DNA of 18,025 nucleotides from an uncultured Sutterella sp. (GCA_905194315.1 CAJJRX010000035.1:1-18025); one strand, 5' to 3'. Counted from the first letter of the stretch, positions 1 to 8,613 are shown. Translations and numbers: made by a program. Notes: generated from the sequence alone by a model not told the origin.

Positions 1-27
1 ATCAGACTAAAATCTGTTTGTCAAATT

Positions 28-53
28 AAAAAGATTGCTTTCGCAATCTTTTT
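28..53. terminator. Symmetric (bidirectional) intrinsic terminator
   Basis: A perfect 11-bp stem (AAAAAGATTGC pairing with GCAATCTTTTT) closes a TTTC loop. It has an A-tract on one side and a T-tract on the other, so it can terminate from either strand. It lies left of the def terminator, so it most likely serves a gene whose end is outside the window, with def read-through as a second use. An 8-bp stem with one wobble follows at 64-83. I see no gene between 84 and 180. Confidence 0.75.
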
Positions 54-179
54 TTGTTGTTGACCGCGTTGCGATCAACGTGGATACGAATTAAACACCC
101 TTTTTCGGCATCTGTCAAGGATTCTTAAAAAAATACCGCATACATGGTATTACCTAGACAGTCTGCCGCTTTTTCAGGC

Positions 180-211
180 AAAACGTCCCGCAGAAGCACT
201 TCTGCGGGACG
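180..211 (-). terminator. Terminator of the ligA-mtnP-def transcript
   Basis: A GC-rich perfect hairpin has arms at 184-195 and 200-211 and a 4-base loop. On the minus strand it is followed by TTTT (180-183). It starts 21 bases downstream of the def stop codon, which fits the end of that operon. The T-tract is short but the stem is very stable. Confidence 0.75.
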
Positions 212-232
212 CTCTCCGGGAAAAGCGACGGA

Positions 233-790
233 TTATCCGGCCGGCGCCGTCTGCGCTGACTCTGAAACCACTTCCACCGCATCCGGGCACACCAGCTCCA
301 CAAAACCGAACGTGGAGAAGTCTTCGATACGGCTCGGATACAGGCGGCCGATCAGGTGATCCGCCTCATGCTGCACAACGCGGGCGTGAAACCCGGTCAC
401 CTCGCGTGAGAAAAATTCACCTTCAAGGTTGTAGCCGCTGTAGCGGATATGCTCCCAGCGCGGCACCTGTGCTCGCAGTCCGGGCACCGAGAGGCATCCC
501 TCCCAGTCCACCTGGCGCTCTTTGCTGAGCGGTTCGATCACCGGATTGATCAGAACCGTGCGCGGCACGGCCGGTGCTGTCGGATAACGCAGGGAGCGCT
601 CCATTCCGAAGACGATCACCTGCAGACTCACGCCGACCTGCGGGGCGGCAATACCGACGCCGCCCGTAGCCGCCATGGTGTCCCACATGTCAGCGACCAG
701 TTTCTTGAGTCCGGGACTGCCAAAATCCTTCACTTTCGCCGCCTGACGCAGCAAAACAGGATCTCCCATTTTTCTTACCGGCAAAATCAT
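233..790 (-). CDS. def: Peptide deformylase
   Basis: This metal-dependent enzyme removes the formyl group from the N-terminal fMet of nascent proteins in the cytoplasm. All three family motifs are present in the 185-aa product: GGVGIAAPQ at residues 43-51, EGCLS around Cys99, and HEADH at 141-145. Cys99, His141 and His145 are the metal ligands and Glu142 is catalytic. The ATG at 790 was chosen because the protein then begins MILPVRKMGDP as in relatives, and AAGGAG (798-803) lies 7 bases upstream. The open frame runs 14 codons further upstream without support. The gene is last in a ligA-mtnP-def series and lies 41 bases after mtnP. It is not next to fmt, its common partner, so a second def copy elsewhere in the genome is possible. 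The C-terminal tail after about residue 165 is poorly conserved. Confidence 0.95.
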   Translation of the reverse strand: MILPVRKMGDPVLLRQAAKVKDFGSPGLKKLVADMWDTMAATGGVGIAAPQVGVSLQVIVFGMERSLRYPTAPAVPRTVLINPVIEPLSKERQVDWEGCLSVPGLRAQVPRWEHIRYSGYNLEGEFFSREVTGFHARVVQHEADHLIGRLYPSRIEDFSTFGFVELVCPDAVEVVSESAQTAPAG

Positions 791-831
791 ACATTTTCTC
801 CTTTTCGGGTGTGCCGCGAGAGCGGCTGGCA

Positions 832-1578
832 CTACAGGCGCTTAAGGGTGGCGGCAACGACACTGACGGCACTCTCCACCCCGAGTCTGATCTGCTCACC
901 GAGAGCATCAAAATCTATCCCCTGCGTCGAGGAGGCGACCCCGGCAGCGTGATTGACAGAAACCGCAAGTGCCGCATACGGCAGGCTGAGCTCTCTGGCG
1001 AGTGCACATTCCGGGTAAAGCGTCATACCGACCATATTAGCCCCGTCGCGTTCAAAGCGTCGGATTTCCGCTGCTGTTTCCAGTCTCGGCCCCTGTGTCA
1101 CAGCGTAAGTGCCGCCCCACATGACCGGTGTTGAAATCTCCTTTGCCCCCTGGCGCAGTGCATTGCGCAGCCGTTCATCAAAAGGACGGGTCATGTCGGC
1201 ATGCATCATGCCGTCGACGCCGAAATCATCGTGAAACGTCACCTCACGGCCCCAGGTGTAGTCAATGATCTGATCAGGAATTGCCAGTGCGCCGGCACCG
1301 AGTTTGAGGTCAATGCCACCGACCGTGGCTACCGCGATCACCCCGTCAACCCCGGCGAGTCTGAGTGCCGCAATATTGGCACGGTACGGGACACGGTGCG
1401 GTGCAAACTGGTGACTGGCCCCGTGACGGCGAAGCAGAACAGCCTCCACGCCCATCAGATTTCCGTAGAGTAGCGGCGCAGAAGGCGCCCCGTAGGGCGT
1501 GCTGAGTTCAACCTCCTCTTCAACCTGAAAAATATCGCTGTCAAGAAAGCCGGTCCCGCCGATAATGGCATACGTCAT
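832..1578 (-). CDS. mtnP: S-methyl-5'-thioinosine/thioadenosine phosphorylase (MTAP/PNP family, probably MTIP type)
   Basis: This cytosolic phosphorylase cleaves methylthio-purine nucleosides to a purine base and methylthioribose-1-phosphate, salvaging by-products of polyamine synthesis. The 248-aa product has the phosphate-binding start IGGTG (6-10), RHG (51-53), HRVPYRANI (61-69), VGGI (86-89), the TQGPRLETAAEI signature (161-172), and MVGMTLYPECALARE (182-196). The purine-site segment reads SVNHAAG with Asn209, where MTA-specific enzymes have Asp. Asn here is typical of 6-oxopurine enzymes, and the protein resembles the Pseudomonas methylthioinosine phosphorylase, so MTI may be the true substrate (inference). 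The start at 1578 is supported by AGGAG (1587-1591) with an 8-base spacer. It lies 16 bases after ligA and is cotranscribed with it. The symbol mtnP is used loosely. Confidence 0.88.
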   Translation of the reverse strand: MTYAIIGGTGFLDSDIFQVEEEVELSTPYGAPSAPLLYGNLMGVEAVLLRRHGASHQFAPHRVPYRANIAALRLAGVDGVIAVATVGGIDLKLGAGALAIPDQIIDYTWGREVTFHDDFGVDGMMHADMTRPFDERLRNALRQGAKEISTPVMWGGTYAVTQGPRLETAAEIRRFERDGANMVGMTLYPECALARELSLPYAALAVSVNHAAGVASSTQGIDFDALGEQIRLGVESAVSVVAATLKRL

Positions 1579-1594
1579 GTGTGTTTCTCCTCTC

Positions 1595-3751
1595 TCAGTC
1601 GAATAAGCTGCCGGTTTGCGGAGCGGCTTCTGCAGCAGGTGCCGCCTCTCCCATCATAGCGAGCAGTTTTTCCTCGTCAATCACCGGAATCCCCAGCTCA
1701 AGGGCTTTAGTCAGCTTGGAGGCGGGGTTTTCGCCTGCAACCAGATAGTCGGTTTTCTTGGTCACCGAGCTGCCCACTCTGGCACCGAGACTGATCAGGC
1801 GATCCTTGATTTCATCACGGCCGAAATGCGGCAATGTACCGGTGATCACAAAGGTGAGTCCCGTCACAGCGCTTTCCTGCACCGGCTCCTGCGAAGCTTT
1901 CGGCCAGCTGATCCCGGCTGCGAGCAGTTCATCAATCACTTTGCGGTTGTGCGGCTCTCTGAAGAAAGCCTCGATGCTTTCGGCAACAACCTCACCGATA
2001 TCCTCGACCTCAGTGAGCTCTGCCACGCCGGCTTTTTCAATACGCTCGAGATCCCTGAAATGCCCCGCAAGCGAGAGCGCTGTCGATTCACCGACGTGAC
2101 GGCAGCCAAGTGCATAAATAAACCGGGCCAGGGTCGTGTTTTTTGATTTCTCAATGCTCTCGAGAAGATTCTGCGCAGCTTTCGGCCCCATACGCTTTTC
2201 GGGTTTGTCACTGCCGGCAGACCTGTTCGTCGGAGCGATAAGCTCAGCATGGGTGAGACGGTATAGGTCGGCAGGGCTTTCAAGCAGTCCCTCATCCACA
2301 AGCATCGTCACGATTTTCTCGCCCAGCCCGTCAATACCCATGGCGCGGCGTGAGGCAAAATGCACAATGGAAAGCTTGCGCTGAACCGCACAGAAGAGTC
2401 CGCCTGTGCAGCGCATATCCGCCTCCTCATCATCCCGGATCGTTGCAGAACCGCACACCGGACAGTTCGACGGCATGGTGAACGTTTTTGCATCAGCCGG
2501 ACGGCGCTCCTTCACGACGCGGAGCACTTCCGGAATCACGTCACCGGCGCGACGCACCACCACCGTATCACCGATCTTGAGATCGAGCTCCGCAATTCTG
2601 TCCTCATTGTGCAGTGTGGCGTTAGAGACCGTCACACCCCCGACAAACACCGGCTGCAGACGGGCAACCGGCGTCAGCCGGCCCGTGCGGCCCACCTGAA
2701 TATCGATGCCGGTACAGACCGTCATCGCCTCCTCGGGCGGGTATTTGTGGGCGCAGGCCCAGCGCGGTTCTCTGGCGATAAACCCGAGCTGGTCCTGAAG
2801 TTCGAAGTCATTGACCTTGTAAACCACCCCGTCAATATCAAAGGGGAGCGATTCACGGGCGGCAGCCACCTCGTCATGGAAGGCGGCCAGCGCGTCGGGA
2901 CCCTTCACCACGCGACGCATATCCGCAACGGGAAAACCGAGTGAAACCAGACGGTCAAGCGCTGCACTCTGCGTCGGCGCAAATGTCTCAGAGACCTCGC
3001 CGAGCGCGTAGGCGTAAAAATGCAGACGGCGTTGTGCGGTCACGCCCGGATCAAGCTGACGCAGACTTCCTGCCGCTGCGTTTCGGGGATTGACAAAAGT
3101 CTTGTGGCCGGCAGCTGCCTGACGCTCATTGAGTGCAAGGAAATCCTCGCGGTGCATAATCACCTCGCCGCGCACCTCCAGCACTTCGGGCACTTCCCCC
3201 TTCAGACGCAACGGGATGGATCGGATGGTTTTCACATTGGCTGTGACATCCTCACCCTGAGCACCGTCACCGCGTGTGGCGCCGCTCACAAGCACACCTT
3301 TTTCATAGCGCAGATTCATTGCCAGACCGTCAAACTTGAGCTCACAGTCATATTCAACGGGCGGGTCACCGGCGTCAAGACCGAGCTCCGAGCGCACCCG
3401 GCGGTCAAACTCGCGGGCACCCTCTGCGGAAAAATCTGTTTCTGTGTGAATCGACAGCATGGGTCTGGCGTGCGTCACTTTGGCCAGATCACTGCGGACC
3501 GCCCCGCCGACACGCTGGGTGGGTGAGGAGGGACTCTTGAGTTCAGGGAAACGGTTTTCAAGCGCAACGAGCAGATTAAACACCCGGTCATATTCCGAAT
3601 CGGGCACGCTCGGCTCATCGAGCACATAGTACTCGTAGCTCCAGCGCTCGAGCTTATCCTCACAATCACGCATCAGTCGGGGCGCTTCTTCAGGCGGGCA
3701 GTCCCGGGCCTCACGGGTTCCATCAAAATCGAGCGTATCAGTGTTATCCAT
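1595..3751 (-). CDS. ligA: NAD+-dependent DNA ligase LigA
   Basis: It seals nicks in duplex DNA in replication and repair, using NAD+. The 718-aa protein shows the full domain order. Domain Ia binds NAD+ (YYVLDEPSVPDSEYD, 41-55). The adenylation motif is CELKFDG with catalytic Lys139. Motifs DGVVYKVN (307-314) and WACAHKYPPE (331-340) follow, then an OB fold. The zinc finger has Cys430, Cys433, Cys448 and Cys454. A helix-hairpin-helix region covers about 465-610 and a BRCT domain about 629-700. A polar insert of about a dozen residues (about 507-520) sits in the HhH region. The start at 3751 has only a weak ribosome site (AAAAGAGAC); Met27 is an alternative with no better site. An intrinsic terminator ends 17 bases upstream. 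First gene of ligA-mtnP-def and third of smc-zipA-ligA, a conserved order. Confidence 0.97.
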   Translation of the reverse strand: MDNTDTLDFDGTREARDCPPEEAPRLMRDCEDKLERWSYEYYVLDEPSVPDSEYDRVFNLLVALENRFPELKSPSSPTQRVGGAVRSDLAKVTHARPMLSIHTETDFSAEGAREFDRRVRSELGLDAGDPPVEYDCELKFDGLAMNLRYEKGVLVSGATRGDGAQGEDVTANVKTIRSIPLRLKGEVPEVLEVRGEVIMHREDFLALNERQAAAGHKTFVNPRNAAAGSLRQLDPGVTAQRRLHFYAYALGEVSETFAPTQSAALDRLVSLGFPVADMRRVVKGPDALAAFHDEVAAARESLPFDIDGVVYKVNDFELQDQLGFIAREPRWACAHKYPPEEAMTVCTGIDIQVGRTGRLTPVARLQPVFVGGVTVSNATLHNEDRIAELDLKIGDTVVVRRAGDVIPEVLRVVKERRPADAKTFTMPSNCPVCGSATIRDDEEADMRCTGGLFCAVQRKLSIVHFASRRAMGIDGLGEKIVTMLVDEGLLESPADLYRLTHAELIAPTNRSAGSDKPEKRMGPKAAQNLLESIEKSKNTTLARFIYALGCRHVGESTALSLAGHFRDLERIEKAGVAELTEVEDIGEVVAESIEAFFREPHNRKVIDELLAAGISWPKASQEPVQESAVTGLTFVITGTLPHFGRDEIKDRLISLGARVGSSVTKKTDYLVAGENPASKLTKALELGIPVIDEEKLLAMMGEAAPAAEAAPQTGSLFD

Positions 3752-3768
3752 TCCAGTCTCTTTTACAC

Positions 3769-3803
3769 AAAAAAAGCCGGTCTCCGCTTCTGGAAAACCG
3801 GCT
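3769..3803 (-). terminator. Intrinsic terminator between zipA-like gene and ligA
   Basis: On the minus strand, an 11-bp stem (two G-U pairs, core AGCCGGT/ACCGGCT, 3775-3803) with a 7-base loop runs straight into seven T (3769-3775). It is a textbook terminator for the zipA-like transcript. It sits 43 bases past that gene's stop and only 17 bases before the ligA start codon. Confidence 0.85.
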
Positions 3804-3846
3804 GAGAATTCGCTTACGGCATCAGCTGCCCGTCTTCACAGAAAGA

Positions 3847-4935
3847 CTAGGCACCACGGGCGAAGATCCGTGTAGCACGTTCACTGCCGGCATCCACCCC
3901 GTGCTGATGCATCATCTTCATGCGTTCTTTGAGCTTCTTTTCAAGCCCGATCGCATAAAGGGTATTCACAGGCGTCCTGTCAGAGTCAAGCCAGAAGCCC
4001 TGCAGATGGTTGCTGAGGTGGTTCGCCAGCGAGAAGAACCGCTGCAGATCACCGCGGGTGAAATTCACGAGCGGCACATCCAGGGAGAATTTCACGCACT
4101 GTGAATCCACAAACTTCATCACCATCGAAGGTTCACGCGTTGACGGATCCACCCGGTATTCCCACTGCGAATTGGCATGACGGAAACCGGCCTCTTTGGC
4201 AACACGTGCGAGCTGATCGGCACTGAATCCCTTCTCGCTGTCCTGAGGCACAAAAAGGAAATCGACCATCATGTCAAAGTAATTGATAAAGCGGCGGGTC
4301 TGCTCGGCAAGCATAGGCACACGCTCAATATCAGCAGAGCTTCTCACGTCAACATCATTATGCGCGGCAGCCTGCTCGAGAACCTGCAGCACCTTCGAAG
4401 CGGCCACCGGATCAAGCATACCTTCGCGGTTGGCCATGACCACGGCCACCACAATATGTTCGGCCTCAATGGGGAGATGTCTCGGCGAGTAGTAGAGCTT
4501 GTCACGGCTACTTCGTGCCCACAGATTCAGCTGCAGGGGCAGCTTCAGCTCCGTGAGCTCAAGCCACAGGGACTGCATTCCGCCAATGGAGAAAACCTTT
4601 CCGGTCTGGGGCGTCATCTCAAGCACCCACTGCACACCGGCATCCACCGGTGCCTTGGGGTAGCCCTTGAGATCCTCGGACGAGAGCCCCTCCTCCTGCT
4701 TACGCTCTTTCTCCAGCAGCTCATAGACCGGAGGATCCTGCGAAGGCTGTCCGTCCGTCACCTTCTTTTCATCAACTTCAGGCGGCGGGTTCATGAGCAC
4801 ATCGGGCACTTCGCGGTTACGCTCTTTTTCGCGTTCGCGAATTCTCCTCTCCTCGCGTTTGGATCGCCAGAAAAAGAATCCGATCACCACAAGGGCTGCA
4901 ACGATTAAAACAATAAGCGTCTGGTCTAATTTCAT
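3847..4935 (-). CDS. zipA: ZipA-like cell division protein (FtsZ membrane tether)
   Basis: ZipA anchors FtsZ filaments to the inner membrane at the division site. The 362-aa product has an N-terminal membrane helix (about 6-23), then a very basic stretch (24-41, rich in Arg, Lys and Glu) and a short Pro/Asp/Glu-rich linker to about 95. A globular C-terminal domain (about 98-340) contains patterns seen in beta-proteobacterial ZipA (MANREGMLDP, FSLDVPLVNF). The linker is much shorter than in E. coli ZipA. Sequence identity to ZipA is weak by eye, so the call leans on the N-terminal anchor plus charged linker and on the conserved smc-zipA-ligA order. The start at 4935 has only a weak purine-rich site (GAAAG). 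A hypothetical membrane protein in the same position is the alternative. Confidence 0.78.
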   Translation of the reverse strand: MKLDQTLIVLIVAALVVIGFFFWRSKREERRIREREKERNREVPDVLMNPPPEVDEKKVTDGQPSQDPPVYELLEKERKQEEGLSSEDLKGYPKAPVDAGVQWVLEMTPQTGKVFSIGGMQSLWLELTELKLPLQLNLWARSSRDKLYYSPRHLPIEAEHIVVAVVMANREGMLDPVAASKVLQVLEQAAAHNDVDVRSSADIERVPMLAEQTRRFINYFDMMVDFLFVPQDSEKGFSADQLARVAKEAGFRHANSQWEYRVDPSTREPSMVMKFVDSQCVKFSLDVPLVNFTRGDLQRFFSLANHLSNHLQGFWLDSDRTPVNTLYAIGLEKKLKERMKMMHQHGVDAGSERATRIFARGA

Positions 4936-5094
4936 ATTCTTTCGGCGATTTATCTGTCGCCCCAGCTGATTTTTTTCTTTCGCTCTCTCCGAAGGAGAAA
5001 AGCGTGCACATTAACGGGTTATTTTAGCAAATGCCACCTGCAGTGATCCGACCGGATCCGGGCACAGAAAGAAAAAATTAGTAGCAGTCTGTAT
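4936..5094 (-). other. Spacer between smc and zipA-like gene
   Basis: These 159 bases hold no gene. On the minus strand I see, in order: a weak hairpin plus T-run just after smc, a palindromic patch around CCGGATCCGG, an extended -10-like box, and a hairpin at 4981-5004 (arms CGCTTTTCTCC and GGAGAGAGCG, imperfect) that would lie in the zipA-like leader. Confidence 0.5.
5021..5029 (-). promoter_or_regulatory. Possible extended -10 promoter for the zipA-like gene
   Basis: The minus strand reads TGCTAAAAT, an extended -10 (TGn plus TAAAAT, 5 of 6 to TATAAT), about 86 bases upstream of the zipA-like start. No good -35 is visible at 16-18 bases, which is tolerated for extended -10 promoters. Confidence 0.35.
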
Positions 5095-5101
5095 TTACTG
5101 C
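5072..5101 (-). terminator. Weak terminator at the end of smc
   Basis: A 5-bp stem (GCAGT/ACTGC, 5084-5088 with 5097-5101) overlaps the smc stop codon. It is followed after a few bases by six T (5072-5077) on the minus strand. The stem is short, so termination is likely partial. Confidence 0.3.
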
Positions 5102-8100
5102 GCCATTCTCGCCGCCTCTTCAATATCCACACTGACCACGCGGGACACCCCCGGTTCACGCATCGTTACCCCGACGAGCGCCTGCGCATACTCCATTGTG
5201 ATGCGGTGGTGCGTAATCATCAGGAACTGTGTCTCGGCACTCTGGGCCCGGCACATACCGGCCAGACGGGCCTGATTCGCCTCATCGAGCGGCGCATCCA
5301 CTTCGTCGAGCAGGCAGAACGGAGCGGGATTGAGTTTGAAGAGCGCAAACACCAGGGCTGTGGCCGTGAGTGCCTGTTCGCCGCCTGAAAGCAGCCTCAG
5401 CGTTGAGTTCTTTTTCCCCGGCGGCTGCGCATGCACCTCAAGGCCGGCATTGAGAATATCGTCACCGACGAGCTCAAGGGTGGCAGTGCCGCCACTGAAC
5501 AGATGACTGAAGGTGGCGGCAAAGTTCGCTTTAACCGTCTCAAAGGTATCACGCATTGTCATGCGCGTTTCATGATCGATCTTGCGGATGGCCTCCTGAA
5601 GCGTGCTGATCGCCGCCTCCAGGTCAGCAACCTGTTCACGTGTGGTTTTGAGCATCTGTTCGATGGCCTCAAGATGCGCCTTGGCCGCATGGTTGATCGG
5701 ACCGAGCGCTTCAATTTCAGCCATGAGTTTGAGAACGCGGTTTCTCACGCCGGACGCTTTCGCCTTATCCTGCTCGAGTGCGGCAGCAAGTGCGATGCGA
5801 TCGGCACCGAGCTCCGTGAGCCGTTCAGAGAACTGCTCGCGCAGACTGAGTTTGTTCTGCTCATCAACTCTCATCTGACCGATGGCTTCGGTTTTCGGGA
5901 GAATCTCAGCCTGTTCGGTTTTGAGCTGCTCCATACTGGCCTGCTGCAGCGCACGTTTCTCTTCGAGAGCCTGGCTGGCCTTTTGCGCCTTCGCCTCGGC
6001 AAGTTTGAATTTCTCGAGCGCTTCACCCAGTACGGCAGTCTCTTTGATATGTCTGAGGGCGGCATCCTCCTGACGGAGTTTTTCCTGGCGGGCGAGCTCA
6101 CGCTCGCAGTCCTCACGCAGATCCGAGAGCGTCTGCACACCGTCGGTCTGTGCGCGGCTCATTGCCTCGAGAGAGGTTCGCAGCACGGCAAGTTCACGAC
6201 GCTTTTCGTTGAGCTGAATCTCCGCAAGCCGGAGCGTGTCAGCCGACCGGTCCGCACGCAGTTTGGCCGCGTGAACCTTTTTCTCCGCCTCTTCAAACGC
6301 CTCCTCGCGCGTGGCGAGTATTCCGGCAGCCTCTTCTATGCGCTCAAGGCTGGCCTTGTGTTCTTTTTCCAGTTCGCTGCGGTCGCGCTGCATATCAGCA
6401 TTACGCTGACGCCACACATCCCACTTTTCCTCCAGAACACGAAGTGCAAGCTTGGCCTCGGACTCCTCGCGCCGCACGACATCACGCCGGGCGGAAACGG
6501 TTTTGAGTTCCGACTCCGCTGACTGCGCTGCGCCTTCAAGGGTGTCACGTCTGTTTGAGAGCCGGTCGAGCGTCTCCTCAGCTTCAATCAGGGCCGCCTG
6601 CGCCCTCTCGAGCGCCATACGTTCAGCAAGTGTTCTGTGTTCGCCTGCACCTTTGGCCCAGTACTCAATCCCGGCACGGGAAACCGTGTCCCCCTGCGGC
6701 GTAATGAGTCTTTCTCCGGGACCGAGCGCTTCGCGCAGGGAAAGCCCCTCACGAATGGAGTCAACACACCACAGCCCGCTGAGCCACTCATCAAGCGCAC
6801 GACCCACTGCGGCGTCGGAGGTTTGAATCTTTTCTCTCAGTGCGCACCATCCGGGATGCGGCACACCGGCCGGTACCGTGTATTCCGCACGGGTTTCAAT
6901 AAAGGAAAGCGGCGCCGGCGGGCGATGTTCGGTATACACCGCAGACTGGATCATTCGCAGCAGAATACTGTCCGTGCGGCAGCCGAGAATCGCGTCCGCC
7001 GCATTCACCCAGTCCTCCTGCACCGTAATGGTTTCATGCAGACGGCGAAGCCCTTCAAGGCCCTGCGCCTGCTCGAAGTCGGCAAGCTGCTCGCTGCCGA
7101 GGGTTTCCTCGCTGCGCTGCTCAAGCGTCTCAACCTTGGCCAGACATTCTTTCTGATAGCTCAGTCCCGTGAAATACGCCTCTTTCGCGGCATCTGCCTC
7201 TGCGCAGGCCTCACGGGCGGCACGCTGGGTCATATCAAAGGATTCGTTGAGCGTATCGAGCGTATCCGTGAGTTCCTCATGACGATCGCGGGCCGCATTG
7301 AGCTCGTCCTCCGAGGGGGCAACGATTTTACGGGCACTCTCGCGGAGCCGCTCCAGTCGGGACTCGAGTGAGCGGCTTTCCTTTTCCGCCTCTGCCGCCC
7401 CGGCCCGGGCGGCCTCAAGCTCACGGATCTCCACAGCCAGCGATGACTGTGCTGCGGAAAGTGCTCCCCTGTCAGTATTGACCTGATCCCGGGCACGCTC
7501 TACACTGTCCTCGCGGCCTTCAATTTCATCCTCAAGGATATCCACCCTGTCACTGGCATCCTCCAGCGACTCACGGCCTTTGGCCTGAACCTCCTCGAGC
7601 CTGGAGAGCCTCTCGGACTTCCGTTTGTGTTCAGCCTCACTTTCGGCGAGCGCCGTGGCGATCACGCGAAGCCGCTCCTCACGGCGGCGCTCTTCGCTTT
7701 CCTGCAGTGTCAGATGTTTTTCAGCCTGACGCAGCTCTGCTGACGCCTGCTGAGCAGCGGCCTCGAGCGGTGCAATATCGAGCTGCGTGAGTCTGATGCT
7801 GCGGTCGGCCTCTTCTATGCGGCGTTTGTGTTCTTCAAGTTCCGCCTCTGCCCTGGCGCGCTTTGCTGCGAGCTCATTAGCCGCTTTTCTCGCGTCCTCA
7901 TACTGAATGAAGTACCAGAGTGATTCGGCCTGGCGTTTCTCGTCATTGAGCGCCTGCCAGCGGTCAACAAGCTCGGCTTCACCGCGAAGCCGCTCATGTT
8001 CCTCCAGTTTGATGGCAAGCGCATCCTGAACACGTTCGAGGTTGCTCTGCGTCTGAACAATGAGCTGTTCGGTTTCTCGACGGCGCTCACGGTAAAGCGA

Positions 8101-8613
8101 TACGCCCGCGGCCTCTTCGAGGTACACGCGCAGCTCTTCGGGTTTGGCTTTGATAAACGAGGAAATCATCCCCTGAGAGATGATGGCGTAGCTCTTGGGG
8201 CCGAGTCCGGTCCCCATGAAAATATCGAGCACGTCACGACGCCGGACCTGCTGCTGATTGATGAAATACTGTGACTGACCGTCAGAGGTCACCACGCGCT
8301 TGACAGTAATTTCCGCGTACTCGCCCCAGGGGCCTTTCACGCGGCCGTCCTCATTGGTGAGCAGCAGTTCCACCGAGGCCCGTCCGAGCGGCTTGCGGTT
8401 GCTCGAGCCGGCAAAAATCAGCTCCTTCATGGAGCTCGAGCCGCGCAGCTCCGAGAGGCGGGCCTCACCGAGAACCCAGCGCACAGCATCGATAATATTG
8501 GACTTACCGCAGCCGTTTGGCCCCACGATCCCGGTGAAAGGACGTTCAAGACTCACCGTGACAGGGTCGGCAAAACTCTTAAATCCAGCAATTTTGATAT
8601 GGCGAAGCCGCAA
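5095..8613 (-). CDS. smc: Chromosome partition protein SMC (TTG start)
   Basis: SMC is the condensin ATPase that organises and segregates the chromosome, normally with ScpA and ScpB. The product is about 1172 aa, a normal length. The N-terminal head has Walker A GPNGCGKS (31-38). Two long Glu/Arg-rich coiled coils flank a hinge (about 515-640). The C-terminal head has the signature LSGGEQ (1075-1080), Walker B CLLDE (1100-1104, Glu1104 catalytic) and the D-loop DAPLDEAN. I place the start at TTG 8611-8613. The product then begins MRLRHIKIAGFKSF, exactly where family members start, and GGAG (8620-8623) sits 6 bases upstream. A longer frame from an ATG at 8712 adds 33 unconserved residues and lacks support. 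It is divergent from prmB and upstream of the zipA-like gene. Confidence 0.97.
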   Translation of the reverse strand: MRLRHIKIAGFKSFADPVTVSLERPFTGIVGPNGCGKSNIIDAVRWVLGEARLSELRGSSSMKELIFAGSSNRKPLGRASVELLLTNEDGRVKGPWGEYAEITVKRVVTSDGQSQYFINQQQVRRRDVLDIFMGTGLGPKSYAIISQGMISSFIKAKPEELRVYLEEAAGVSLYRERRRETEQLIVQTQSNLERVQDALAIKLEEHERLRGEAELVDRWQALNDEKRQAESLWYFIQYEDARKAANELAAKRARAEAELEEHKRRIEEADRSIRLTQLDIAPLEAAAQQASAELRQAEKHLTLQESEERRREERLRVIATALAESEAEHKRKSERLSRLEEVQAKGRESLEDASDRVDILEDEIEGREDSVERARDQVNTDRGALSAAQSSLAVEIRELEAARAGAAEAEKESRSLESRLERLRESARKIVAPSEDELNAARDRHEELTDTLDTLNESFDMTQRAAREACAEADAAKEAYFTGLSYQKECLAKVETLEQRSEETLGSEQLADFEQAQGLEGLRRLHETITVQEDWVNAADAILGCRTDSILLRMIQSAVYTEHRPPAPLSFIETRAEYTVPAGVPHPGWCALREKIQTSDAAVGRALDEWLSGLWCVDSIREGLSLREALGPGERLITPQGDTVSRAGIEYWAKGAGEHRTLAERMALERAQAALIEAEETLDRLSNRRDTLEGAAQSAESELKTVSARRDVVRREESEAKLALRVLEEKWDVWRQRNADMQRDRSELEKEHKASLERIEEAAGILATREEAFEEAEKKVHAAKLRADRSADTLRLAEIQLNEKRRELAVLRTSLEAMSRAQTDGVQTLSDLREDCERELARQEKLRQEDAALRHIKETAVLGEALEKFKLAEAKAQKASQALEEKRALQQASMEQLKTEQAEILPKTEAIGQMRVDEQNKLSLREQFSERLTELGADRIALAAALEQDKAKASGVRNRVLKLMAEIEALGPINHAAKAHLEAIEQMLKTTREQVADLEAAISTLQEAIRKIDHETRMTMRDTFETVKANFAATFSHLFSGGTATLELVGDDILNAGLEVHAQPPGKKNSTLRLLSGGEQALTATALVFALFKLNPAPFCLLDEVDAPLDEANQARLAGMCRAQSAETQFLMITHHRITMEYAQALVGVTMREPGVSRVVSVDIEEAARMAQ

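Noticed and set aside
134..151. Dyad ATACC...GGTAT near the left end, next to a CCTAGA
   Set aside because: There are only five matching bases per arm, no adjacent gene start and no partner copy of the CTAG element; probably chance.
5431..6522. A 363-codon plus-strand frame inside smc (and a 244-codon one at 6637-7371)
   Set aside because: Both are antisense shadows of the SMC coiled-coil region, with no ribosome site or recognisable motif.
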